This document shows, one piece after another, positions 37,601-48,745 of a DNA stretch of 64,000 bases. Source of the DNA: Acanthornis magna (lineage: Eukaryota > Chordata > Aves > Passeriformes > Acanthizidae); the NCBI GenBank assembly GCA_036785705.1, contig JAWUZG010000032.1:10124001-10188000 (forward strand), written 5' to 3'. The notes beneath the pieces are model-generated. The model saw only the letters and a program-made list of their open reading frames with translations, had not been told where the DNA came from and did not search any database. The translations under genes were made by a program, and so were the position numbers. Within the stretch, counting starts at the first letter, position 1. Every line of letters starts with the position of its first letter.

Positions 37601-37987
37601 CGGGAAGGAATGAATCAAAGGAGGGTTTCTAATCTAGTAGGAGCTAAGAAAAGCACTAGATATTTTTCATTGGGTTAAGGCTTGAGTGGCATTGACTCAA
37701 TAATTGCAAACTTGGGAAGGATCTAGAAGAGTTGAATGATTTGACCTTTCCAGGAGAAGATTTCAAGAACTTAGGAATTGCATCTGTTTAAGTTATTTTC
37801 TTCCAAATATGAGCTTGTTTTATCCAATAACATACGTATCTATGTAATTACACATCTTCCCACTCTCCTGCATGCATGCATTCACACACACAGTCATATC
37901 TTTTATACTTAGGTCTGTCATCTGAATATGCTAAAGATTCTTTCAATAAACTCATCTCAGTCATTCAGAGCAACAGTTTTGTCTCAA
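34648..37987. other. Intronic block, no gene seen
   Basis: AT-rich DNA with a 19-bp tandem duplication at 35331-35368. No recognised repeat family and no supported exon. Short frames near 36837-37137 overlap on both strands and show no domain. Confidence 0.55.
35331..35368. repeat. Tandem duplication of 19 bp (two exact copies)
   Basis: The unit TGGTGATATGGTATCTAAC occurs twice without mismatch, at 35331-35349 and 35350-35368. Exact identity points to a recent replication-slippage event, which may be polymorphic. Confidence 0.9.
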
Positions 37988-39775
37988 CCATAGAATGATC
38001 AAATGGTTTATGTTGGAAGGGACCTTAAAGATCATGTCATTCCAAGCCCTCTGCCATGGGCAGAGACACCTTGCACTAGATCAGGTTGCTCAAAACCCCA
38101 TCCAGCCTGGCCTTGAACACCTCCAGGGATGGGGCATCCGAAACTTCCCTGGGCAACATGTGCCAATGCCTCACAAATCTCACCGTAAATAATTTCTTCC
38201 CAGCATCTAATCTGAACCTACTCTCAGTTTGAAGCCATTCTCTCTAGTCCTGTCACTACATGCTTGTAAAAAGTCCCTCTCTAGCTTTCTTTAGGCTCCC
38301 TTTAGGTACTGGAAAGCCAGGCTGAACAGTCCCGTTTCTCATAGTCTTTCCTCATAGGAGAGGTCTTCATCCCTCTAATCATCTTAGTGGCCTTCCTCAG
38401 GAACCTGCTCCAGCAGGTTCTTTCTGTGCTGAGGACTCCAGAGCTGGATGCAGTGTTCCAGGTAGGGTCTCACCAGAGCAGAGTAGAGGGGCAGAATCCC
38501 CTCCCTGGCCCTGCTGCCCACACTGCTCTGGATACAGCCCAGGACACGTTTGGCTCTCTGGGCTGGGAGTGCTCATTGCTGGGTCATGTCCAGCCTCTCC
38601 TCCACCAGCACCGCCAAGTCCTTCTCTGCAGATCTCCCCTAGATCTGTTCATCCCCCACCCTGTCTTGATGTCTGCAGGGATTGTCCTGACTGAGGTGCA
38701 GCTCCTCCCATTTGGTCTTGTTGAACCTCATGAGATTCCCACAGGCCCAATTCTCGAGCTTGTCCAGGTTGCTCTGGAAGCCATCCCATCCTTCAGCCGC
38801 ACCACTCAGCTCAGTCTCATCTGCAAATGTGCTGAAGGTGCATTCAATTCCTTTGTATCATTAATGCAGACATTAAATAACACTGGTCCCAATACAGACC
38901 CCTGAGGAACACCACTTGTCACCAAGGTCCATCAGGATTTTGAGCCACTGATCACAATCCTCTGCATGTGACTGTCCAATCAATTCCTCATCCACCTAAC
39001 AGTCCATCCATCGAATCCTTCTGTCTCCAATTTAGAGGGAAGGATGTGGTGGGGAACTGTGTCAAAGGCTTTACAGAAGTCCAGATAAATGACATCTGTG
39101 GCCCTTCCCTTGTCCTCTGATTGGGGTCACTCCATCACAGAAGGCCACTGGGTTGGTCAGGCAGGACTTGTCCTTGGTGAAGCTGTGCTGACTGTCCCAA
39201 ACCACCTTCCTGTCCTCCATGTGCCTTAGCACAGCTTGTATGAGGATCTATTCCATGACCTTCCCAGGCAGAGAGGTGAGGCTGACAGGTCAGTAGTTAT
39301 GTCCTTCCTTTTAACCTTTTTGGAAGTGGATACAGTGTTTCTGTTTTCCAGTCACCTGGGACTTCATATGAGTGCCATGACATTTCAAATATTGTGGAGA
39401 ATGGCTTGGCAACTACATCAGACAATTCTCTCAGGACTCTGGAATGCTCTAATTGTGTCCCAATTCCTGTGTTCCTCAGATGATCAGGAACCTGATCTTT
39501 ACTTACAATGGGAGGCACTTTGTTCCCCCAAGCCCCATCTTGCAGTCCACCCCCTCAAGAGGTTGCCCTTGAATACTGAGGCAAAAAAGTTGAGCACCTC
39601 AACCTTCTCCTCATCCACTTGTTTATTTGGTGGTACACCTTCTTTGACCTTCATTATCTGGTTAGTATCCTGTAGAAGGCCTTCCTGTTACTCTTTGCAT
39701 CCCTTGCCAACTTCAGTTCCAGCTTCACCTTGGCCTTCCACCCCATCCCCACACAACTGAATTTCACATATATAC
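37988..39775 (-). mobile_element. CR1 LINE, longest copy in the window (about 1.8 kb)
   Basis: The 3' end (ATAGAATGATC...GGAAGGGACCTTAAAGATC on the + strand) is at the left. Reading on the minus strand, the element covers the region before the RT, the fingers (VPGDWKTETLYPLPK at 39297-39400), block A ([15 protein letters not shown] near 39045-39091), block B and the C-terminus. The catalytic box at about 38816-38827 reads FADE instead of FADD, so the enzyme is dead. The right boundary is uncertain by about 80 bases. About 950 bp of its 3' part is closely similar to 26497-27510. Confidence 0.92.
38920..39518 (-). pseudogene. CR1 reverse-transcriptase N-terminal half (broken)
   Basis: Minus-strand frames give the RT fingers (VPGDWK...YPLPKR) followed, after at least one frameshift, by block A with its first catalytic Asp retained ([11 protein letters not shown]). 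The downstream FADD box is altered to FADE. Several stops separate the pieces. Confidence 0.75.
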
Positions 39776-42700
39776 TCTTTACAAGGTACTTGTCCTTGTG
39801 ACCACTGCCTGTGCATTTGCTGATTTCCTTTTAGTTTAACCAGCAATTTCAAACCATCCTGTTGTTTTGGTGGTTTGGTTTTTGTTCTTTTTCCCCTGAG
39901 AATCTTTCTGGTTTTTTGTCTTCTTGGCATAGAAGAAAAAGAATTGCATCCCAGAAATTCCATTCTGCATACTGAGAGTTTAGGAGCTGCATCTGTGTAA
40001 CTCCTGGTATACTTAATGACAAAAGAATAAAGATACCTGAAATACAAGCATGGAAGGGCAAAATAGCTTTTTCTGCAAAAGGAAATCAAACTGTGGCAAA
40101 CTTGCATAGATTTGGCTGTGTGCATCCAAGTAAAAGTTGCAAAATTTCCTATGTTTTATATTTAATCAGTGATGTGTACTACAACTTTAACAAGGAAAAA
40201 AATTAGTGAGGGATATTTCTTAATTTAACCAAATAAATTGATTAAATGAGATACTAGGAATACCATCCAAAAGTTTAAATTTTGGTCTCAAATTTTAAAT
40301 TTATCCTGGCTGAGATGAAGTATATATTTATAAAAATGTAAAACTCCTGTGTTTATTCTACATTTAACTTAATCTGCTTATACATTAGACCTGTTCTGTA
40401 CAGTCATTACTATACATAAGCCAGTGTAAATTTGTTATTTTTACTCGTTAAGTACTTTTGAGAGTTGTGGTTGTCTTTTGCTTTTCTAAGAGAGAGATAT
40501 GAACATGAGATGAATGTACACTTTAACGAGAGACAGTAGTGTTAGATCTTAAAGGTCTGCTGCTAACTGTATGGTTGGCAGCAGGCAAAGCATTTTACAC
40601 CATGGAATTTGAAGGCATTTCACAGCAACTGAATTGGATATTTTCATTTGGTGGCATATTTTTTCCTTGTGCCTCTGAGCTCTGTCCGTCGCTGGGGTCA
40701 TTGCAAAGAGTGGAAATACCAAAGCACGTGTGCTGGGTTTGCTGGGTTCTGACATACCCTTGCCAGTGCAGCCTACTGGAATATGAGATATACTGATCAT
40801 GTAGGAATCATGGTGGCAATCTGACAATTTCTGAGTATTATTTTTTGACAAATATTATAAGTGTTATAGAAATATTTTCATGCAATATTAACATTATTGT
40901 AACACCAGTATAGAAGCATAAATTACCAGATGAGTCAGAATTATGGCCCTTTTCTTGCTGTGTGTGGGCAGACCCCTGCATCTGTGCTCATTGCAGGTCT
41001 GGGACCTAAATGCATTAGATGCGTATTGGAAGAAAATGAGTCTGCAAAGTATTTTAATAGAAGGAATACATTGCTCTTAGTTGTGAAGAAAGAAAGTCCT
41101 CTAAAAATGGAAATGTTCTTGTGCTTCACTTTAAAAAAGACAAGTATGTTAATATAGAAATGTCTCTGGAAATTCTTGTAAGATTAATGACAAAACTGAA
41201 AAAAAAAAAAAAGTAAAACAGCTCACATCAATGTCTTGAAAGAAAAGCAGAGGTGTATTGTCTTATAGAGATTCCAGACAAGATTTGTGTATGTGGACTC
41301 TAGTGGTGGTCCAATATTTCTGTAAAGTATATTTGGAGGTAATGTACTAATATCTCACACTGTATGGTAATATCATTAGCTTTTCACGACAGCAGTTTTC
41401 CTAAAGTCATGAACTGTAATTTCATTGTCTGCCTCTTCTCAGGGGAACACTGAAAATACTCACTAATAGGGATCTCTCATCTGACAGCTTTCCTCAAACA
41501 GAATCTTGCAGATTATTGAGGAAGACATCCTGTTGCTTGAGATCCTGAGATTTGTCTTTGGTTTTAAGTACTTCAGTGATATCTCGGTGCAGCACTGCTT
41601 TGTTGGTTTTTTTTCTGCCTCTGTGAAAATAGTGTGTTCCATATCTGTCATCTGGTTTGGCTTTGTATACGGAGAAGCAGCAGTAAATATTTCAGAAAAG
41701 CAAGTAGTTGTGCTTTTGCTCAGGAAAGTGGAAATTACAAGAAAAAAGCATCAAAGTCAGAAGAGGCAAATGAGGAGGATTTAATTTCTCATAGCTGAGG
41801 CTGCTCAAGTGGATACTGCCTCAACTTCTAGAGTGAGCATGTTTTGCATAGAAGGATTAGAAATTTCTCTTCCTTGCTGTAAATAAAAAATCTGATGATT
41901 CTCAGCTTCCTCTGGAATGCTTCATGGTCCTTCTTTCCTCAGACATTACCTTGTGCTATTTCTTCCTCCCATCTCTGTGTCTCTGCAAGTGAAGGAAAAT
42001 AGTGAGTCCTCTTTTTCTTCCCCCTTTGCTGCCACCTCCAGGGAATGTTAAAAATCCACCATCACTGAGAATTCAGCTTTACCAGTCCTGAGGGTCATCT
42101 TGAGACTACAGTTTTCAAGTTAATATTCAGAGCAGTTACAGGGACCCCTGCTTCTTATTTTGTTTCTATTAATCAATTTAGGAAAATTTGATTAGCTCTG
42201 GTTGTTTGTGAGAATACAGATCAACCTCCTTTCTCTTTTCAGATTGCCTGAGTCTAGGTTGTCCTCTGAGATGCCGGAACCTTGTGATGTGCGGATTTCT
42301 TTCCCTTGAACCAATTTTCATCTAGTCAATTGAATTATAATTTCATCTAACTCCTTCCTTTCCTGAAAGTGTGATATTCATTGTGAGCTTTTTCTTGGCT
42401 CTGTAATAACATTCAACTTGAGTATCAGAAAAAAAGTAGTACTTGGAAAATATTTTGATAGTCTTACAAGTCAAGATATATTGTCAGATCTTCTAGCGAC
42501 CACATACAGTATAAGAGCAACATATATAATTAACTTGGCACAGGTGGGGGCAGGATAGGGAAATTGTCTCTGTTACCTCCCTCCTTTGGTTTTGAAATCT
42601 CATGCTCTTGTATGATACGCTTGGGAAATTACAGACTGTGAGTGGGATTCATATGGCAAAATGTAGACATCTACATCTGAGTTAGTCACCCAAGGCTCCC

Positions 42701-45700
42701 TGTGTGGGGAATGGAGAGAAACAGGACAGATGAATCACACCCTTGAAGAACCTATTTTTTTTTACCTCTGTGCGAAGACAAAATGACTCATAGCCTGAAA
42801 GTGCCCATTTGGCTAGTAAAGGAGGTTGGGGTAACAACTGGGATGTGATGGCTGCATTCTGCACCCCAAAAACTAGATGAGATATACATGGCACTTTGTG
42901 CTCTGGTGTGTGCCTATGTGTGTGCTCGCATGTGCATGTTTGTCAGATTGTGCGAGTATTCAGTCCTAAGAAGAAAACTCACTAGTTGTCCACATAGAAA
43001 TTCCTTGAAAAACTAAAGACAACTTTAGGTTTCCATGTATGAGAACTCAGAAATTAAGAAATGTGTAAACTGAATTAGCATGTTTCTCATTCATGTACGT
43101 ATCAGCAAATAATAAAAAACTCTAATAAATAAGTTTTCAAAATTTTGTCAGCACGTCAGTTTAGTAGCTGATGATGCCACTGTTGGTTTAGTCACCTTTG
43201 GAAACTGTGTGCCCTCTGCTCCTAGGGAGATGTGTCTGATGCTTTCCAGATGCTGTAGGGAGATGTGAGCTCTTTGTGCTACATCTAAGGTAGTCTCTTC
43301 TCTCTGTGTGTAACCCACATCACATGCCTCCCTCAAATTATCTTTGTCTTCAGTCAGCCTGAGGAGTCTGCAGTAAGTGAATATGTGAAGACCTCTGCAG
43401 TGCTACTTGCAGAAAGGGAATTGTCTTCCTGTGTTTGCTTTTTAATACATCACCGGGAATAGCATGTGGGGTGTGAGCCAGGGTGGGCTCAGAAACAAGC
43501 TGTATTCACAGTGGTGCTGGTGCCACTAAAAATCTGTGTGAGTCCCCTCAGGTGAAAACACAGGTGAGAGATATAAGGTGAACAATGTTAAAATCGAAGT
43601 GGTCAATGAAGCAAGACAAGTAATGGCAGCCCAGTAACACAGTATTTGCTGTTTCTTTTCAGCTTCTCTTTGTATGCACAGGTATGAATGGTTGATTGAC
43701 AGAAAACTGAGGAACTGAGGATTTGAAAGGGGGAATAAACTTGTTTGGCTTAGATCTGTAGTTAGACTGTGTCCAGAAAGATGGCTTTTGGTAGAAATAG
43801 AGCTTTTGCACCCCTAACTCTAGGCACCTGGCCTGAGGAGGATGATCCACTAAGTAGGTTCCAGTACACCCATTTCCTATGTAGTCAGTGTACATAGATA
43901 CCCTAAAAGGGGTAACACAACACAAGGGTCACAGCTCCTTCTTCGCTGGTGGTCTGAGCTGCAAACTGGGACTCAAGATCCATACCCTGGAGATATATTT
44001 TGGGTAGCTGTGTAAATCACAGCTGATTTTCATGCACGAATGAAGCCACAGTGTATCAGAAGCAATGCATCTATAGTCTCCTCTGTGAAATTTGCAGATC
44101 ACAGATCCTAATTACCAGAAAATCTTTCCCTGCCAAGTCACAGGAGGTTTAGAAGGCACATCACTTTGTTGGTCCTTTTGAAACTGGACAGTTTTGAAGC
44201 CAGACATGCAATATTTCAGTCAATGATAAGTAAGATGTGTCCTGACTGTAGCCTGACAATGACACACAATGATGGACAATCACTGGATTCAACACCCTCC
44301 TACTTCCAGACAAAACCAGCATTACTATCCTCTTTCTACCAAAAAAGAAGAAAGCCCTCAGAAAAGAGCAGTGGCTGTATTCTGGAACCATTATGAAATC
44401 TATGTTTGAAACACCGAAAGTATCTTTGTGAATCAAGGACAGAGTTCAGTTAAAGTGATGCCTTCACTGGCTTTTGTGCTGGCTAGATCAGTTCAACAGT
44501 GTGCTGTAGGTTAAATCATTGAAACAGTGGAGCTAGCTGAGAACTGGCTACAGCACTGAATTTCTCCCAGCTGCTAGTGTTTTGTCAGCACTGATCAGTG
44601 ATTTGTGCTCAAGTCATTTGGTCAGAATCATCACCAGTGAGCAGCAGGCTATTTTTGGCTTTTTACCTTACCTTTCAGCCAAAGGCAGGCAGATCCTGAG
44701 CTGCAGCCTTACATGGGAGCTGCTCTGCACAGCCATGTGCCAGTTCACAGAACCAAGTGGCTCAAATCAATGTGTCAACAGCTGCCTGCAAAAGCAGGGC
44801 TGGAGTTCTGCCAGTCCCTGGAAAGCTGATGTGCCTCTTCCAGGTGAGAACCACTGTGCTAAACATCAGACAATCAGTGTGGATGCTGCCTGCTCCTGTC
44901 TGTGCTAGTTTGAGGAAAGACTTTCTTATAAGACCGTATCTTCCTAAGTTACTTCCCACTATATAGAAGTTGAATTAATTGCTGGCCTTTCAAATCTTTA
45001 TCTGAAAGAAAAACAAATATATGTGTATACACACACACATACACAAGTAAATTAAATTTTTGTTTTGAAAGATATTTGTCAAATAATGATTCCTGGATTT
45101 AAAATTCCTACTTTTCTATATTAGTGGGTCATAATTTGAATTATAACTACTTCAGTATACTACTTTTATGTGATAAAAAAGCTTTTAGTAGCAGCTTCCC
45201 TTATAATTCAGGTATTATGATGGTAGAAAATAACTCAGATAACTGATGGAAATATCCCCTCATGATTTTATATGTGTTTGCACTTCAAAGGACCAGCAAT
45301 GAAAAGATGATCACACATCTGAATCAGAAGGATAATATTTATATCTAAATTGAGTAACCATGTAATTCTGTTGGTGTTTCCCATACTCTGTCCTCCTCCT
45401 CTCGCATGCTATAGCCTGATTCAGATCTTCTGTGTGGCGTTTATTACCTGACCTGAAAAGCTCAATCTAAATATTTGGTCTGTTCAGTGATGTTCCTGGT
45501 GTGCTTCTAGATGCTGTGTACTTATGAAAGAGTAAAGTGCATGAGGTTGGCCATTCTTGTAGCTCTGTAACTTTTATTTTTGATATTCATAGGATGCTTT
45601 TAGAACCTGTTTAAAAATTACATTTTCCAGTATTCTGCTGCAGAGGAGGGCTTGGTATTTTCAGATGTGTTAGGAGAGATGCTTTTTGTACACATACATA

Positions 45701-46385
45701 TAGCTATTCAGATCTCTGCAAAAGGATTCCTCTGTCACAAGACCTCCAGATTCTGGCTAGAAGAGATTAATTGTCAGATCTTGGTAATTAAGTATTATAT
45801 ATTTCAGGCTGAGTCTATTTTCTAGCTAGTGTATATGTGTTATTTATTGTTCAGCTCTTCTGCTCTGTGCATTTTACCCTCATGTAGTTAAAAAAGACTG
45901 TGCTATATTCTTGTGAGATTTGTTTGGGTGACCAAATGAGCTCTTTGGGTCTGCTTTGCTCAGGCAGGCTTCATTCCCTAGTCATCCTGGTAGCCTTTTT
46001 GCCCAGCAGAATGTTCCAAGAGGTTTTCCTCTCTCCCTTCTTCCTACAAATGCAGAAGGAGGTTGGCCAGAGTCATAATATATTCTTAAAATTCAAGAAT
46101 TGTCAGTGGGTGGCTACCAAGATTTGCAACTTACAGACAGATTCATCATCTGAGCTAGGCTGAAATAATCACTGCAGTTGAGGAGGCTCTTGGGTTGGTA
46201 GGGAAGTTCGTTCCTCTTACGCCTTTTTCTGGTCATCCCTTTCATTTCTTTCCATTCTAGTTTTATATTCTGCCCTTATACATTTACCTGATATATTTTT
46301 TTCATTACATTTTTCAAGTCTGTAAATCCTTGAATTCTTAAGGACTGACCAAAAGTATATGGTACTAATTACTGATATTTACTTG
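39776..46385. other. Intronic AT-rich block, no gene seen
   Basis: No recognised repeat family beyond an A14 run at 41199-41212 and a TG/CA-rich patch at about 45018-45047. Open frames up to 145 codons on the minus strand near 39688-40125 overlap the CR1 edge and show no domain. No exon was supported. Confidence 0.55.
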
Positions 46386-47771
46386 TGTGGTAGTTTTGCC
46401 TGGCCCAGTTTTTGCCAGTGAATAGGGTGGGGTACAAAGATGGCTCCTGCATGTCCTGAGTAAAGATTCTGGAAATTTCTCCACCATGTCCAGCAGAGCC
46501 AATCTCTGACAGCTCTGAAGATGATGGACATGCTGCTGGCCAAACCTGGGCCAATTAGAGATGTTAGTTACGCCTCTGTGAAAACATATTTAAGAAGAAA
46601 TCAAAACAATGTGAGCACGCACTTCTTTTTAGCCAGAGAAGGAGGAGGTAAAAATATGTGAGGGAGAACAACATGGAGGCACCAAGGTCAGTGGAGAAGG
46701 TGGGGGAGGAGGTGCTCCAGGTGCTGGAGCTGAAAACCCTCTGCCAGCCGTGGTGAAGACCATGGGGGAGCAGGTGGTCTCCCTGCAGCCCATGGAGTCC
46801 AGGGGGTGCAGAGAACCCCCCACAGCCCATGGGGAGGTGCCCACGCCAGAGGAGCAGGTGGATGCCTGCAGGAAGCTGTGATCCAGTGGGAGTCCCAGTA
46901 GAGACTGAGAGTTGCAAAGGCCTTGCAGGAGAGAGAAAGGCCTTGCTCCCGGGATGGAAACAGCCTGGCCTCGGCTTGGAAATCTGCAACCTGGAGAGAA
47001 TCTCGGACAGCAGCAATCGGGCAGGGCTGCTCGTGAGATTGGACCTACACCAAAGAAGTTCGCAGAGGACTGTCTCTCGTGGGAGGAACCCCCATGGCTA
47101 AGTAGAGGACTCTTCTCCCTGATGGACTGACCCTGGCCAAAGGAAACCCCCATACCCTGCCCCCACCCCGGAGCTGTTGGTTAGAAGGAAGGAGGGAGGG
47201 GCTGAGCTGGGAAATGGTCTTAATAGGGAGAGGGGTGAGTAGAGAAACAGCGTTTGTAGCAGAAGAATTGTGGCATTGGACTGACTAAGAAAAGCCACAT
47301 ATCTTGCCCTAGCCAGAATCTGTTGGTTGAATGGAGGGAGGGGGCGAATAGAGAAACAGTGTCTGTAGTAGAAGAATTGTGATGGACTGACCTAAGAGGA
47401 AAAAGCCCCACACCCTGCCCCTGCCCGGGAGTTGTTGGTTAGTTGGAAAGGAGGGAGGGGGTGAGCTGGGAAGCGGTGCCTTAAGAGGGAAGGGAGGTCA
47501 GTGAAGAAACGGTGTCTTGAGAGCTTATTTTTACCTCTGATTTATCCTCCGACTCTGTTAGGTTAATAAATCACTTTTTTTGCAACTTTAAGTTTCCCGC
47601 CTGCTTTTGCCCTGAATCTCGTGCGTCTTGCTTATCAGTGATCTTATCTCAACTCATAAGTCCAGTGTTTTGTGTTAATTTTCCCTCTCCTCTGCATAGC
47701 TGCAGCAGGAGAGGGCATAGAGAGCAAAAGTCGTAGGTGCCTGGCATTTAGCCAGGGTCGAACCCACGACA
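46386..47771 (+). mobile_element. Solo LTR of an ERVL-type endogenous retrovirus, with target-site duplication
   Basis: The element begins TGTGGTAGTTTTGCC and ends CCCACGACA (TG...CA). Exact 5-bp repeats ACTTG flank it at 46381-46385 and 47772-47776, the size typical of ERVL-class insertions. A TATA-like ACATATTTAAG is at 46584-46594 and AATAAA at 47565-47570, followed by the family's U5 (TTTTGCCCTGAATCTCGTG). From memory the family is widespread in neoavian birds. There is no internal gag/pol/env sequence, so this is a solo LTR left by recombination. The R-proximal part holds three tandem copies of a segment (47124, 47278 and 47384 starts) that I recall as single in the family. Confidence 0.92.
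47121..47515 (+). repeat. Imperfect tandem triplication inside the ERVL-type LTR
   Basis: The word GGACTGAC starts at 47124, 47278 and 47384. Each is followed by a CCCTGCCC-type stretch, then TGTTGGTTag, a G-rich GGAGGGAGGGG run and GAGAAACAG(c/t)GT(c/t)T. Unit spacing is about 154 and 106 bases. The copies differ by indels, so duplication is not very recent. The open frames across it on both strands are readings of repeat DNA. Confidence 0.8.
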
Positions 47772-47776
47772 ACTTG

Positions 47777-48630
47777 TTATTGTTATGTGAACATAACAAA
47801 GTGAGGGGAACCTTTCTGTATCACTTGTACAGCAAAACATCACAGGCCACTGTTTCTTGCTTTCCCATTAGTTAATTTCTTGTCTTTGTTTAATACACCT
47901 TTCATTAATGAGGGTTTAGAAGGCCTTTAAGTGGAACTTTAATATGTATATAATTGCAATACATGCAAGATAGGAATTATTTAAGGTAACAGTATATGCA
48001 ACATTGTCAAAAAGCTTTAACAGGAGGTCCAGCACAGTTTTATAGGCCATCCTTGACTGCCTGTTCTATAATATTACTACAAAAACCTCGCATTTGAAGC
48101 TGGATACATTATTAGGCTTTCACTGGGTTTTCCACAGCATTCCTCAGTACATATGAGGTTTTGAGAGAGCTTTTACAGTGGTAGAGTTCTCACATCTCTA
48201 TCAGTATTGCACTATATTTACCATATTCTGGGATTGTGTTTGTTGTTCACAGCCCTGCTGTGATGAACGAGCAGACTTGGGCTTGGTTGGTCTCTCTCTT
48301 TCCTCGCTCGTTTCCAGGTAATGAACTCATAGCTTGTAATAGATGCTATTAATCTGTAGCTGCCTGGCAATACGTTTTGTACTTCTGAGTGTAACCTTAT
48401 TGTGCTACTCAAGGTCATTTGACTTTGTGTACAGTTCAGTCTTTCCCTTAATTATCCTTGCCTCCTGAATTTGTATCACAAGAAAATTTCTTCATCACAA
48501 TTACACTTATTCTGGAAATACTATTGAGATAAATGATAAATACAGGCAATCCTACTCCCAGTTCTGTGAAACTTGATTAGTCATCCTCCTTTTGGGTGGT
48601 AGTATCCTTCTCAGATAAATGTTTTCCTTC
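47777..48630. other. Intronic block, no gene seen
   Basis: AT-rich DNA immediately after the solo LTR target duplication. No coding region or repeat family recognised. Confidence 0.5.
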
Positions 48631-48639
48631 CTTTTCTTC

Positions 48640-48745
48640 AGCTTCGTTGCTGAAGAAGTCTTCTTTGGTTTAATCAATGATTTCCCATTTGACTGTATCA
48701 AATGCTTTACTGAAATTTACATCAACAATGTCTCCCTTTATTTAG
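48640..48745 (-). mobile_element. Ancient LINE reverse-transcriptase remnant (block A)
   Basis: On the minus strand about 54 bases near 48685-48738 read GDIVDVNFSKAFDTVKWE, the block A motif of CR1/L2-type reverse transcriptases. Flanking sequence is too diverged to follow further, and the catalytic Asp of the Y/L-x-D-F motif is replaced by Asn (VNFSKAFD). It is clearly more decayed than the CR1 copies elsewhere, so it is an older insertion or an older family. Confidence 0.65.

Noticed and set aside
39236..39760. 174-codon + strand open frame
   Set aside because: It is antisense to the CR1 LINE at 37988-39775, whose coding sense is the minus strand.
46564..47153. 150- and 174-codon minus-strand frames and a 90-codon plus frame
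   Set aside because: All lie within the solo LTR and are readings of GC-richer repeat DNA, not retroviral or host proteins.
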